Shown here one piece after another: positions 28,861 to 38,530 of a stretch of DNA of 64,000 nucleotides (within the stretch, counting starts at the first letter, position 1; each line of letters starts with the position of its first letter). Below the pieces are notes generated by a model. It saw only the letters and a program-made list of their open reading frames with translations. It made no database searches and was not told the DNA's origin. The position numbers and the translations under genes are program-made. The stretch comes from Okeania sp. SIO1I7 (GTDB taxonomy: Bacteria > Cyanobacteriota > Cyanobacteriia > Cyanobacteriales > Microcoleaceae), in assembly GCA_010672585.1 (NCBI GenBank), contig JAAHGF010000022.1, forward strand, positions 1 through 64,000, read 5' to 3'.

Positions 28861-29023
28861 TAGAAGCGTTCGCATAAATTGTTATATCAAATCCGGTTAA
28901 ATAACCTCACAATCAATAGACATTTCCAGAAAAGAGGGAGTAGGGAGTAGGCAGTAGCGAGTAGGGGAAAGAATCAATTATCGCACAGAAATCATCAATT
29001 ATTTCCCCAGTTTCCTACTCCTT

Positions 29024-29181
29024 GCCGAATAATTAATAATTAAATAATTAAATAATTAAACAATTCAGCTTTATTAGCCTCCCCTTGAAAGGGGAAAAAA
29101 ATAAATTTTTTCTTTTTAGTCAATCCTCTCCCTAAAAGGGAGAGGTAATTATCCATTATCCATTATCCATTATCCATTAAT
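29024..29181 (-). repeat. Repeat family A, copy 6, overlapping the modA 3' end
   Basis: Starts GCCGAATAATTAATAATTAA, has paired CCCCTTGAAAGGGG and CCCTAAAAGGGAGAGG stems and ends CCATTATCCATTAATGAA. The modA stop codon (29163-29165) and its last residues lie inside the right end. Confidence 0.75.
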
Positions 29182-29996
29182 GAATCCCTCTTTTCTAGTG
29201 TAATAAAACCATATTTTTCAAACACAGCTTTTGCCTCTGGAGTAAACATAAATTCCTCTAGTTGCTTAACAGCTTCAATATTCTTACTATCTTTAATTAC
29301 TGCAATAGGATAAACTACTGGTGTATGAGAATCATCAGGAGCATTAGCAACTATGTTTACTGCGTTTGAAGCGTTAGTATCTGTACGATAAACAATGCCA
29401 GCATCAACATTTCCTGTGGCGACATAATTGAGGACTTGACGCACATTTTTAGCAAAAACTATTTTCGGTTCAACGGTCTGATAAATACCTAGAGAAGTTA
29501 GAACTTCTTGGGCATATTTTCCTGCGGGAGAGCTTTCTGGTTCGCCAATGGATATGTTTTGAATAGTGTCTTTTGTTAAGTCTTGAAATGTGTTAACTGC
29601 AGCGGTATTTTCTGTAGGAACTATTAACACCATTTGATTTTTCAGCAGGTCGCGACGGCTTTCATCTATTATTAGACCCTTTTCTTGCAAAATATTAATA
29701 TGGGAAGGAGATGCGGAAATAAATAAATCTACTGGCGCTCCTTGTTCAATTTGTTGTCGTAGAGAACCGGAGGAAGATAAGTTTAAAGTTAAAGAAGTAT
29801 TGGTATTTTTTTGTTCATAAATAGGCTCTATCTCTTCCATTGCATCTTTGAGGCTAGTTGCGGCTGAAACTGTTAAATTTATTGTTGAGGCGGTAAGATC
29901 AGAAGATGAATTATCCCTAGTTTGGCTACAACTAATTGTTAATAAACAGGAAAGTATAGCCATACAAATTAAGACCAGAATCCGATTTTTTTTCAT
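29163..29996 (-). CDS. modA: Molybdate-binding lipoprotein ModA
   Basis: 277 residues. An N-terminal lipoprotein-type signal (ILSCLLTISCSQ; probable lipidated Cys23) is followed by a ModA-type periplasmic binding fold: LTVSAATSLKDAMEEI, SSGSLRQQIEQGAPVDLFIS, IGEPESSPAGKYAQEVL, VDAGIVYRTDT and VYPIAV. Ser and Thr residues in these loops bind the oxyanion in the family. It should deliver molybdate to the ModB-ModC protein encoded at 17.7 kb. It is the last gene on the minus strand downstream of fdxH, but 756 repeat-rich bases separate them, so it may have its own promoter. The final residues (LMDNG) and stop come from a family A repeat. Confidence 0.9.
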   Translation of the reverse strand: MKKNRILVLICMAILSCLLTISCSQTRDNSSSDLTASTINLTVSAATSLKDAMEEIEPIYEQKNTNTSLTLNLSSSGSLRQQIEQGAPVDLFISASPSHINILQEKGLIIDESRRDLLKNQMVLIVPTENTAAVNTFQDLTKDTIQNISIGEPESSPAGKYAQEVLTSLGIYQTVEPKIVFAKNVRQVLNYVATGNVDAGIVYRTDTNASNAVNIVANAPDDSHTPVVYPIAVIKDSKNIEAVKQLEEFMFTPEAKAVFEKYGFITLEKRDSLMDNG

Positions 29997-30524
29997 ACCT
30001 ATTACTCCAATTTTTTAATTTTTATCAAAATTGCTAATATTGTAGAGGTTTTTTGTCAATTTTGTCGCAGTAAATAAATTAAAATTTGGATATAGATATA
30101 AAAATTAGCGCTCGTAATACTCTTAAAGATACTGTTAAAAAAGTAGCAACTGGGGCTGTAAATACTGAAATTATTTTTATTCCCGACTCCCGACTCCCTA
30201 CTGCATTTAAAGAAGTCAGAAGTCAGAAGTTAACCCACCCCTAACCCCTCCCCTCCTGGGAGGGGAAGTAGGGGATTTGAGCTTCGCTCCAAAAATATTT
30301 CGCCTTAAAAGGCGGGGTTGCGCGACCCAATTATTTTGATAAATTACAGAAAAATTCTTGTCTAAAGCCTCCTGTCCTTTTAAGGGGATAAACAAGAGAA
30401 TTTTCCTTATGTCAAGCCTCCTTATTACAGAGGTACTGATAACTGATAACTGATAACTGATAACTGAAATGACCCTCCTACAGTCTTAAATAAAAACTAT
30501 AGAAGGGCAAAATGTCAGATAATT
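29997..30524. other. Intergenic region upstream of modA
   Basis: 528 bases with no gene. Contains a CCCACCCCT palindromic repeat (30231-30262), a copy of the CGCCTTAAAAGGCG block (30289-30347) also present at 24930, and a short CTGATAACTGATAACTGA tandem repeat (30430-30465). The modA promoter should be in the first ~150 bases. Confidence 0.5.
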
Positions 30525-30741
30525 TACCGAATAATTAATAATTAATAATTCTGGTTTAAAGCCTCCCCTTTTAAGGGAAAAAAGCGGTCGTTAGCGGAGC
30601 TTCCTGAAGGGTGGGATGGATGGGTTTCCTAACCATATCCAATCGACTCCTGTGAAGAAATAATATTTCCTTATATTCAATTCCGTAACGGTTAAAACCA
30701 GAGGTAATTATCAATTATCCACGCTTCAATTATCAATTAAT
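30525..30741 (-). repeat. Repeat family A, copy 7
   Basis: Starts TACCGAATAATTAATAATTA, includes GCCTCCCCTTTTAAGGG, AAAGCGGTCGTTAGCGG, AGAAATAATATTTCCTT and CAATTCCGTAACGG, and ends TTATCAATTAATGAA. It lies 12 bases 3' of the fdxH stop. Confidence 0.8.
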
Positions 30742-30752
30742 GAACAGTGGTA

Positions 30753-31070
30753 TTACACCAAATAAGCTTCTTGGTGAGTTTTGATAACGCAATCAGATTT
30801 TGGTTTGGCAACACATAATAATACCCAACCTTTTTCTACCTGCTCGTCCTCTAAGAAAACTTGATCCTCTTGATCAACTTCTCCTGAAGTTATTCTTGCA
30901 GCACAACTAGAGCAAGACCCGGCGCGACAAGAAGAAGGAAATTCTAGATCGGAATATTCTTCTTCTGCCACATCAAGGATATATTGATCATCATCAACTT
31001 CGATAGTAACATCGATTTCTGGGGGTTGTTTTTTCTTGCCTTTGATTAGCTGTACTTTATAAGTAGCCAT
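30753..31070 (-). CDS. fdxH: Nitrogenase-linked plant-type [2Fe-2S] ferredoxin
   Basis: 105 residues. The cluster motif CRAGSCSSC with a fourth Cys in LLCVAKP is the plant-type [2Fe-2S] pattern. Position at the end of the nif cluster behind hesB and the basic N-terminal stretch KGKKKQPPE fit FdxH, the electron donor to NifH in heterocysts and in some non-heterocystous strains. AGGAGG lies before the ATG. A 395-base repeat-containing spacer separates it from hesB, so it may be transcribed partly on its own. Confidence 0.9.
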   Translation of the reverse strand: MATYKVQLIKGKKKQPPEIDVTIEVDDDQYILDVAEEEYSDLEFPSSCRAGSCSSCAARITSGEVDQEDQVFLEDEQVEKGWVLLCVAKPKSDCVIKTHQEAYLV

Positions 31071-31465
31071 TGATTAAGATCCTCCTTTTTTTTAGTTGTT
31101 CTTTCGTCTCAAAAGACTTTGTTAAAAAGCGGTCAGCTTTGCGCGTTTGTGGAGCATTCAGGTACAGAAAGGAGATGAGCAACCCCTCCTAAAATTCAAC
31201 GAAAAGCTAGAAGTCGTGGATTTAAACCCAAGCCTTTCCTAACGGAATGCTGCGCAAACAGATACCTAATTCTATTCACAAATTGGCGTTGCTGAATTGA
31301 AGTATGAATGCGCGATTGTTTGGTTCTGGTCAAGCCCCCGCGCATCCCCCAAGCGTGGGGGACTTTTAGAGTTTTATTCCCCCCAAAATTGGGGGGCTAG
31401 GGGGGCAAAATCATACCCATAATCAGCAATGCCCACAAATTTTTAGGCTGATAGCTGATAGCTAG
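31071..31465. other. Spacer between hesB and fdxH
   Basis: No gene. Contains AATGCTGCGCAAACAG (family D-like) units and a CCCCCAAGCGTGGGGG / CCCCAAAATTGGGG pair of palindromes near 31336-31410. Confidence 0.5.
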
Positions 31466-31816
31466 TTAACTACAAGGTACTCCTGTTGGGGTGCATCCTC
31501 CTGCTTGGAAAGACTTTCCGCAACTACAAGTTTCTGTGGCGTTGGGATTAATAAACTTTAAGCCGCTTTCAGTTAAACCCTCAATGTAGTCAACTACAAC
31601 TCCTTCTAGTAAAGGCGCACTTTTTGGGTCAATAAAAATCTGTAAATTATCTTTGTGTAGCAGCAAGTCATCTGCTTTGGGAGCATTGGCAATATTTAAG
31701 GAATACTCATAACCACTGCAACCACCATCCACAACAGATATGCGGATGCCTTGATTTGATTCCTTCAGGAACTTGGTAAGTTGAGAAGCGGCTTTTTCTG
31801 TTAAACTTATAGTCAT
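31466..31816 (-). CDS. hesB: HesB/IscA-type Fe-S assembly protein
   Basis: 116 residues of the A-type carrier family: VDGGCSGYEYSL carries the first conserved Cys, and CSCGKSF the C-terminal CXC pair, the three cluster-binding cysteines. A short extra tail GGCTPTGVPCS adds two cysteines and is typical of nif-linked HesB. It is presumed to carry Fe-S clusters for nitrogenase maturation. It lies 292 bases downstream of hesA. Start MTISLTEKAASQL is standard. Confidence 0.9.
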   Translation of the reverse strand: MTISLTEKAASQLTKFLKESNQGIRISVVDGGCSGYEYSLNIANAPKADDLLLHKDNLQIFIDPKSAPLLEGVVVDYIEGLTESGLKFINPNATETCSCGKSFQAGGCTPTGVPCS

Positions 31817-32108
31817 AATTTTGAAGAAAAATAATTTTAGACTTACCGATAATTACCCAGATAGGCGGCATCCGCCTGTTGTCTGGCCTCAGCAATGGAC
31901 TTAGGAAATTACTGGAACGGTGCGATCGCGCTTTACAGAACTGTCTGAGAATAAGTTAGTAGAAAAATTGCACCCTGATTTTTGAAATTTCAGTTTCAGT
32001 TTCAGCGCGAAGGCATATCTTGTAAATATCACCTTTCCTGGGAATTTCCTATTTATAGGCTAAACCAAAGATTTAACTATAAACTGTTCGCAGTGATAAC
32101 TTCTATGG

Positions 32109-32894
32109 TTAAATTTTTACCACTTCCTGTGATTCAGCTTTTAACTCTTTGCTGAGGGAACCGCAAACTGGACAGTCTGGGTCATGATAAGGGCGAAGTT
32201 TAGAAAATTCCATGGCATCCAAATCCATTGTCAGCAATTCTGACCACAGCGGTTTGCTAAATCCTGTAATCTGTTTGATTGCTTCTGAAGCTGCTAGACA
32301 AGCTAAAGTTCCAGAAACTACACCCAAGACTCCAAACCCACGTCGGTCCCATTCTGGCTTTTCTGGGAATAGACAAGACAAACAGGGAGTTTTACCAGGA
32401 ACTATGGTAGTTAAATAAGCTTCCATGCTATTCATAGCAGCTTCCACCATTGGTTTGCGCCAACGTACACAGGCAGCATTAAGTAAATTCCGTTCGTCAA
32501 AGTTGTGAGCGCAGTCGAGGGCAATATCTGCCGACTGTACTAATGTGTCTGCATTTTCAGCAGTGACATATTCAGGTATAGCTTCGATTTCAACATCTGG
32601 GTTAATGGCAACTAGGGTTTCCTTGGCTTTGTCTACTCGCAGCTTACCCACCCAATCATCTGTCATCAAGATTTGACGATTCATGTCATCAAGGCGTAGT
32701 TCCCCACCTCGGACTAAAATTAGCTTCCCGACACCTGCTACTGCTAAATACAGTGCTACTGTGCCACCCAATCCACCAACTCCATTTACCACTGCTGTAG
32801 TTGATTTGAGTCGTTGTTGTGCTTCCTCACCAAAACCTGGAAGCATCATTTGGCGACTATAACGTTCTAATTCTTTGGGTGTGAGGTTGGACAC
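32109..32894 (-). CDS. hesA: HesA, ThiF/MoeB-type adenylyltransferase
   Basis: 261 residues from a GTG start with AAGGAGC upstream. The start YSRQMMLPGFGEEAQQRL and nucleotide loop VNGVGGLGGTVALYLAVAGVG are those of ThiF/MoeB/E1-like enzymes; CLSCLF and CPVCG are the two zinc CXXC pairs. Relatives adenylate the C-terminal glycine of a sulfur-carrier protein. HesA is conserved in cyanobacterial nif clusters, and a role in molybdenum or sulfur metabolism has been inferred. The gene starts 13 bases after the nifW stop, so they are co-transcribed. Confidence 0.9.
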   Translation of the reverse strand: MSNLTPKELERYSRQMMLPGFGEEAQQRLKSTTAVVNGVGGLGGTVALYLAVAGVGKLILVRGGELRLDDMNRQILMTDDWVGKLRVDKAKETLVAINPDVEIEAIPEYVTAENADTLVQSADIALDCAHNFDERNLLNAACVRWRKPMVEAAMNSMEAYLTTIVPGKTPCLSCLFPEKPEWDRRGFGVLGVVSGTLACLAASEAIKQITGFSKPLWSELLTMDLDAMEFSKLRPYHDPDCPVCGSLSKELKAESQEVVKI

Positions 32895-32907
32895 AATTTT
32901 TTGCTCC

Positions 32908-33219
32908 TTACTCAGCAGTAATTTCTGTTAATTTAACTACATCCTTATGTTCTTGTTGAAAGACTGGAAATACTTTTTGTTCTTGAGCGCTAGATGTTAA
33001 GAAAGTTTGATAAGCTGACTCTAATGCTGTTTTATATTCTGTCAATTTTTCAGTTTCTGTCAGTCCTGTTTTTTCGTCAACTTCTGCAATTGCTCCAGAA
33101 AACATTTTTAATATATGGAGGCGATTTACGTTAACTGCTGTTTGATCGTAAGGAATGTCAAAAAAGCTGAGGAAGTCTTCTGCATCTACGAGCTTTTGGA
33201 AATCTGTTAATGTTTTCAT
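32908..33219 (-). CDS. nifW: Nitrogenase-protective protein NifW
   Basis: 103 residues from the ATG at 33219 (MKTLTDFQKLVDAEDFLSFF), the normal NifW start; an in-frame ATG at 33303 would add 28 residues that look non-homologous. NifW associates with the MoFe protein and is thought to protect it from oxygen or aid maturation. The motif FFDIPYDQTAVNVNRLHILK is conserved. It is closely followed by hesA. Upstream, 411 bases including a family D repeat separate it from the DUF269 gene. Confidence 0.9.
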   Translation of the reverse strand: MKTLTDFQKLVDAEDFLSFFDIPYDQTAVNVNRLHILKMFSGAIAEVDEKTGLTETEKLTEYKTALESAYQTFLTSSAQEQKVFPVFQQEHKDVVKLTEITAE

Positions 33220-33425
33220 TATGATGAACCCTAAATTAATTGAGTAGTAGCTATTTCTATTTTGTATTATAGGCACAAAATTTTTTTTCGCGTCTACTTT
33301 CAATTTTTTTTAACATTTTTGTGCAAAAAAAAACTCTTGTTTTGGGGAGAGAGGTTGTTAGATATTTACAAACTATAATCTAACTTAACCTCTCTGAATT
33401 TTCAGAAAAAATTACTGCTTAGAGT

Positions 33426-33629
33426 GTAAGCATTTCCTGAAGAATGCTGCGCAAACAGCTATTAGCTGTCAGCTATAAGCTACAAGACTCTCTCCTTAAG
33501 GGCAGTGTTTAAATTAAAATAGACTTTAAGGGCAAGGGAGTCAACTTTTGTAGTAAGACAATTAATAAAGCTTTTATCCTCAACTAAAAGTAATAGCTGA
33601 TTGCTGATTGCTGACGGCTGAATGCTTAC
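33426..33629. repeat. Repeat family D inside the nif cluster
   Basis: GTAAGCATTTCCT at the left and GGCTGAATGCTTAC at the right bound 204 bases; it abuts the stop codon of the DUF269 gene (33631). It contains AATGCTGCGCAAACAGC and AGTAATAGCTGATTGCTG. The space where many cyanobacteria carry a small DUF683 gene is filled by this element and AT-rich DNA. Confidence 0.7.
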
Positions 33630-33630
33630 C

Positions 33631-34104
33631 TTAGAGTTTACAAACTTCCTTATATTTTTTGACTAACTCAATGCCAGCTTTAGCCATTTTTTCTCCTTCA
33701 TCTTCCAATTTTTCTAGAGAAGTAAACCCAAAACGTTGAGCATCCCGTAAAGTTCTAGAAACTACCAAAAGACGACCACAAAATACAAGTGCCCAACCAA
33801 ATCCTTCATGGTTGATACTAATAACTACTTGCATAATTTGATTGGTTTCTAATTCAATGCAAGTTGCTATGGCATTGTAGAATAACTTAATCCGAGCTAA
33901 AGTCATCGGATTAACTTCTTCTTCTGTGGAAATTTGGCGTTTTTCTTGCTTACTAACAATATAAGGCTTGATAATTAATTCAGGAGACCAAGACTTATAT
34001 ACTCCATAAGAATCTTGAGCTTGAACTGCTCTAATTAATTCCTTAATAAAAGGAGCGGAATAAATGTCAGTTGTTGTTGTTGTTGTTTCTGTTTGAACAG
34101 TCAT
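33631..34104 (-). CDS. NifX-associated nitrogen fixation protein (DUF269)
   Basis: 157 residues from the ATG at 34104 (MTVQTETTTT), 4 bases after the nifX stop with GAGGTG as ribosome-binding site; the frame is also open from 34122. Family landmarks are FIKELIRAVQAQDSYGVYKSW, FYNAIATCIELET and GRLLVVSRTLRDAQRFGF. DUF269 proteins always travel with nifX, and their role in cofactor handling is not settled. Translational coupling to nifX is likely. Confidence 0.9.
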   Translation of the reverse strand: MTVQTETTTTTTDIYSAPFIKELIRAVQAQDSYGVYKSWSPELIIKPYIVSKQEKRQISTEEEVNPMTLARIKLFYNAIATCIELETNQIMQVVISINHEGFGWALVFCGRLLVVSRTLRDAQRFGFTSLEKLEDEGEKMAKAGIELVKKYKEVCKL

Positions 34105-34108
34105 AATT

Positions 34109-34528
34109 TTACACCTCTTCAAGTACAGCTTCTAGGTCAGATTCAGAAGTTTTTTGTAAAGCTTTTCTGAGCCAGGGGGGAGGACTTCCTTTTAATGTTT
34201 CTACTAATCTGTCCAGAAGATCGGTAATTTTGTCTTCTGGAGATTTGGATTTCATAGGGGTCACTTTTTTGTTGATTAAACGACCTGCTGCTGGACCACC
34301 AATTTCTAGTACATAAACTATTGTGCAGTCGAGTAAAGCTTCAACTTTAGCGTGTAGTTTATCTAGTTTTTCTTGTTTGCTAGCATCTTGATTGAGATTA
34401 CCACTAAAAACAAGTGGCTCTAGAGTTTCATACCCTTTGTCATCAACTTCATATAAAGCCATTTGTTTAGAAGAACCAAAATGACCATCTATATGAACAA
34501 AATCAGTTGTTGCAAATGCAACTTTCAT
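34109..34528 (-). CDS. nifX: FeMo-co carrier NifX
   Basis: 139 residues from the ATG at 34528 (MKVAFATTDF), chosen because AAGGAGGA sits at the right distance; a longer frame starts at 34558. The NifX/NifB-type dinitrogenase cofactor-binding fold is visible: FVHIDGHFGSSKQMALYEV, VYVLEIGGPAAGRLINKKV. NifX binds NifB-co or the precursor in transit to NifEN. It lies 378 bases downstream of nifEN and just before DUF269. Confidence 0.92.
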   Translation of the reverse strand: MKVAFATTDFVHIDGHFGSSKQMALYEVDDKGYETLEPLVFSGNLNQDASKQEKLDKLHAKVEALLDCTIVYVLEIGGPAAGRLINKKVTPMKSKSPEDKITDLLDRLVETLKGSPPPWLRKALQKTSESDLEAVLEEV

Positions 34529-34558
34529 CGTTGTTTTCCTCCTTGTTGTATGTAGCAA

Positions 34559-34936
34559 AAACTAATAGTAAATAACCATTAGTTCTTGATAACAAACTTG
34601 TTTTGAAGCGCTTCATAAACCTGGTTTTTCTCTGAAATTTGGTGATCTTAATTATCAGGTTCAAAAACCCGGTTTATTGTTGTTTCTTATTTATAATGTA
34701 GAGCTTGCCGATTAATAATCAAAGCTTTTACAGATAGAACTTCTAGCTTTTTTAGGTATCAAAAAGTCTGAGTTTTTAGGTTGCTTAGGTTCAAAAATTT
34801 AGCATTTTGAGCAGAATAATTACAGAAAAATCAAGGGAATATTCTTCCAACTACTTCCTCTATAATTGCCATTTATCCTGACTTCCCCTCCCCTCCTGGG
34901 AGGGGGAGGGGCGAGGGGTGGGTTGACTCCTGACTC
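34559..34936. other. Spacer between nifEN and nifX
   Basis: Contains an AAACCTGGTTTTT / AAAACCCGGTTTA region (34617-34675) and a CCCCTCCC...GGGAGGGGGAGGGG palindrome (34884-34922). No gene. A nifX promoter cannot be excluded. Confidence 0.45.
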
Positions 34937-37744
34937 CTAACTTATTGACAATAATGAATAATCATTGGTATGAATTTTCGATTCTTCTTGCTCTAAGAAA
35001 ATATTACCAATGTCAAATAATAAATTCATTGTACCACGATAACCCACATAACAACGTTGACCATTACCGAGGCGATCGTGAATTGGCATTCCCATCCGAT
35101 ATAGCTCAATACCCAATTTCTCGGATATCAGCTTACCATGAGAGTTGGTAATTAGTAAATCCGAACCTGATGCTACTTCTTCCAAGTCTCCCAAGTCACC
35201 AATTATGACATTTTCTGTGGGCAACTTTTCCAATAAAGGCGATCGCGTAGTTGTTACGGCAGCTTTAATATCTGCTCCCATTTCTCGTAAAAACCAACTG
35301 GTTGCCCAAAGTAAATCTGGTTCCAGAGCAATAGAAATCTGCTTATGACCAAAATAGAAGTGGGTATCCAACATCGCATCCTGTAATTGACGGCGTTGAC
35401 GCTGATATTTCTGAGGTACTTCGCAACCCTTATCTAAATGGGGATCAGTACGAGAAACAATTAGTTGAGACAATTTTAATATGAAACTGTCTACAGCACC
35501 CAAACCTGTCAACCGAGGGAACACCTGATATTGAGTACCAAATTTTTCTTCCAATATCTGAGCAGCATTCCGCAAACTTTCCCCAATAGCAAAAGTGAAA
35601 GCTGAATGACGTAAATTACGCAACTCCTCTACTGTGGTACCGCCAGAACTGGTGGCACTATAAATATCATCAACCAGATGTCCGTCCAAAGACTGAGATA
35701 TATCCGGTACAACTATGGGAACTAAACCAAAACCTTCCACAATATCTTTGACTTCTTGCACATCTCCGGGAGCAAGACAAGAACCTGCTAAAATTGTAAT
35801 GAAAGGTTTTTTAGTTTCTGTAGGAATAGGTTCGCCATAATCATAAGCTACTATACGTTCTACCGTAGCAGCAAAACCATCCTGAGCGGAACCCTTATAA
35901 TCTGGACTCGAAACATTTAATATGGGGAACCCATCTAACTCTGGATGGTCTTCCCTAAATTTCTTGAGAATACGCTCAATATCATCCCCCCTGGTTTCCG
36001 TTAAACCAGTAGTCAACAAACCAATAACTTCTGGTTTTGACTTTTCCACCTGAGTCAGCAGCGCCTTATCAACGTTATCCTCCCCTCCCAAAATAGTTGT
36101 CACTTCACTCATTGCAGTAGTAGATAAAGGTACAGCTTCCTGGAAGTGATTCACCAACAATACCTTGGCAAAAGCAGTACAACCTTGAGTTCCATGGAAC
36201 AGCGGCATCATCCCCTTAATTCCCAAGTAAGCTAAAGCAGCACCCAAAGGTTGACTGAGTTTCAGAGGATTTGTGGATAATGATTTTTTCGGAAAGCTAA
36301 CTGTTGCAGGGGGAATATTAGTTAGACTTGGTAAAGTTTCTACTGCCAAAACATCTTCTATCTGACATTCTTCTAACCAAGGTACAGGTTGTCGCACTTG
36401 TTCCCAAACTGGACTATGGAGTGCTTCATCTAATTCCTTTGCCATTTCGATCGTGCCATGATATCCAGCATAAGGATGATGGCGTTCTTGGTTAATGTGC
36501 AAAAACGGAATTCTCGCTTTCAGAGCAGTATATTGGTTACGACCACCAGCTATGAGCATATCAGCTTTTGTGTCGGCAATTACTTTCAGTAGAATTTCGG
36601 CATTCCCCTTTTCTAGCAAAATACCATCTTTGCCGAGCAATTCTTTGATTTTGGCTTTGTCTTCTTCGGTACTTTTCTTCGTGCTAGTGGCGACCACATC
36701 CATCCCCAAATCTTGAGCCGCCGAAATAATAGACCAACTTTTAACCCCACCCGTGTAGAGTACAACTCTTTTGCCTTTCAAACGTTGGCGATAAGGTTCT
36801 AATATTTCTTGGAGAACTGCTGTTTCTTCGGCAATGAGTTTTTCCGTGCGCTCTTGCAGGTCAGCATCTCCAATTTTGGCAGCAATATTTCTGAGGCAGT
36901 GATTAATATCGGCAACACCATAAAAAGATTCTTCAATGTAAGGAATGCCATATCTTTCCTCCATTTTCCGTGCCATATTGATCATAGCTTTGGAGCAGAT
37001 CATCACGTTGAGTTTGGCACGGTGGGCGTAACAAATTTCTTTGTAGGTAGCATCTCCGGTGATTTTTGACAATACCCGGATGCCAAGTTTTTCGAACAAG
37101 GGTAACATTGCCCACATTTCACCCGCAATATTATATTCGCCGATGAGATTAATATCGTAGGGTGTGGTAAATTCTGGTTCGGAAGTACCAACTACATGGT
37201 CTAATAATGCTTCCGCACTAACTCGGTTGCCTAAATTTTTACTACCGATGAAACCAGGAGAGTTGACAGGAATGACCGGAAGTTCTAATTTTTTGGTGGC
37301 GACTTTACAAACCGTTTCTAGGTCATCTCCTATTAAAGAAGTAACGCAGGTAGCGTAGACAAATACCGCCGGAGGTTGATAACGTTTTTTTAACTCAGCG
37401 ATCGCCTTCAGTAACTTTTTCTCCCCACCCATGATAATGTCATTTTCACCCATGTCGGTGGTAAAACCCATTTTGTAGAGATGGGAACTGGAGGAAAGAC
37501 TGCCACGAGTTCCCCAAGAGTTACCGGAACAACCAAGAGGCCCATGAACTAAGTGAGCTGCATCTGTGATGGGTACGAGAGCAATGCTAGCTCCATCAAA
37601 AGCGCAACCTCCTTGAGCTGCTCCAGGAGTTGCTTGTTGTTGGCAACCTTTCTGTTTTTTGTGTCCGTCTTTTTTGTGATGGTTGTGTTCGCAACCAGGC
37701 TCATTTAAGAGTTCGGCAACCTTGCCTGGGGTCATCATAGCCAT
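34937..37744 (-). CDS. nifEN: Fused FeMo-co scaffold protein NifE-NifN
   Basis: 935 residues equal to NifE plus NifN in one chain. NifE is about 1-475: the N-terminus has CEHNHHKKDGHKKQKGC, then QGGCAFDGAS, HGPLGCSGNSWGTR and YATCVTSLIGDDL with the expected cluster cysteines. NifN is about 485-935: LKLSQPLGAALAYLG, FHGTQGCTAFAKVLLVNHF and TTAMSEVTTILGGEDN. In most bacteria these are two subunits of an alpha2beta2 scaffold on which NifB-co is turned into FeMo-co; some diazotrophs have the fusion. No stop or frameshift lies at the joint. The start MAMMTPGKVAELL has two near Mets. The last residues NDYSLLSIS lie next to a repeat. Confidence 0.93.
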   Translation of the reverse strand: MAMMTPGKVAELLNEPGCEHNHHKKDGHKKQKGCQQQATPGAAQGGCAFDGASIALVPITDAAHLVHGPLGCSGNSWGTRGSLSSSSHLYKMGFTTDMGENDIIMGGEKKLLKAIAELKKRYQPPAVFVYATCVTSLIGDDLETVCKVATKKLELPVIPVNSPGFIGSKNLGNRVSAEALLDHVVGTSEPEFTTPYDINLIGEYNIAGEMWAMLPLFEKLGIRVLSKITGDATYKEICYAHRAKLNVMICSKAMINMARKMEERYGIPYIEESFYGVADINHCLRNIAAKIGDADLQERTEKLIAEETAVLQEILEPYRQRLKGKRVVLYTGGVKSWSIISAAQDLGMDVVATSTKKSTEEDKAKIKELLGKDGILLEKGNAEILLKVIADTKADMLIAGGRNQYTALKARIPFLHINQERHHPYAGYHGTIEMAKELDEALHSPVWEQVRQPVPWLEECQIEDVLAVETLPSLTNIPPATVSFPKKSLSTNPLKLSQPLGAALAYLGIKGMMPLFHGTQGCTAFAKVLLVNHFQEAVPLSTTAMSEVTTILGGEDNVDKALLTQVEKSKPEVIGLLTTGLTETRGDDIERILKKFREDHPELDGFPILNVSSPDYKGSAQDGFAATVERIVAYDYGEPIPTETKKPFITILAGSCLAPGDVQEVKDIVEGFGLVPIVVPDISQSLDGHLVDDIYSATSSGGTTVEELRNLRHSAFTFAIGESLRNAAQILEEKFGTQYQVFPRLTGLGAVDSFILKLSQLIVSRTDPHLDKGCEVPQKYQRQRRQLQDAMLDTHFYFGHKQISIALEPDLLWATSWFLREMGADIKAAVTTTRSPLLEKLPTENVIIGDLGDLEEVASGSDLLITNSHGKLISEKLGIELYRMGMPIHDRLGNGQRCYVGYRGTMNLLFDIGNIFLEQEESKIHTNDYSLLSIS

Positions 37745-38530
37745 GTTATTAATCTCTTTTTTATTAACTACTATGGGGCGGGTATAGAGTATCTAATCTT
37801 AAGGATGACAAATTTTTATTATTAATTTTGTATAGAAGTTATCATTTTGTAGGTTGGGTTGAGGCGCTCACACAGATTATGCCACGGATGCACAGATTAA
37901 GTAAGCGTAGGTTGGGTTGAGGAACGTTAGCGCCAGCTTATATCATGTCCGTTGGGGCGCGTTTGTGTAAAAGTTAGCGTGGATATCTACAGGAAATTTA
38001 AGTTTTTTTCTTGCCTTCCGGAGCTGTTGCCTTCCGGAGCTGTTGCCTATTTACTATACAAGACCGATGCTACCGGACATGATATTATCCGTTAGGATAA
38101 ACCCAACAATATAGATTTGAGTAGTAGGGGCAGGTTTCGCGTTAAATTAAAGGTGTTACAAATTATCTGATGAACCCGCCTCCCACCCCAAGGATATAAT
38201 GCACCTTATCAACCCAACAAAGTAGTCCAGTCGGGTGTGTTATCGTTTGCGCAGCATTCCGCACCGAAAGCGTAATACCAATTTGGAAAAAGAATGTTAC
38301 AAATAATTTGGGGGATTAAAAGACAAGTGCAGCTGCTTAAGAATAACAAATTTTTATTATTGATGATTTTGTATAGTGAATATATAAAGATAATGTTCGT
38401 AAGTGTCGAGCTTGTTGTTGGGTTACGCTAGCGCTTAACCCAACCTACCAATCTTAGACTGACAAATTTTTGTTTTTATGTTTTTATTTTCTATAAAAAT
38501 TAGAGGCGATCGCTCTTCAATTCCCATCAC
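37745..38530. other. Repeat-filled spacer between the dead endonuclease gene and nifEN
   Basis: 786 bases with no gene. GTAGGTTGGGTTGAGG repeats lie at 37850-37920, with inverted relatives near 38410-38455. A truncated end of repeat family B (ATACCAATTTGG then AAAAAGAATGTTAC) is at 38275-38300. A nifEN promoter may lie in 37745-37850. Confidence 0.5.
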
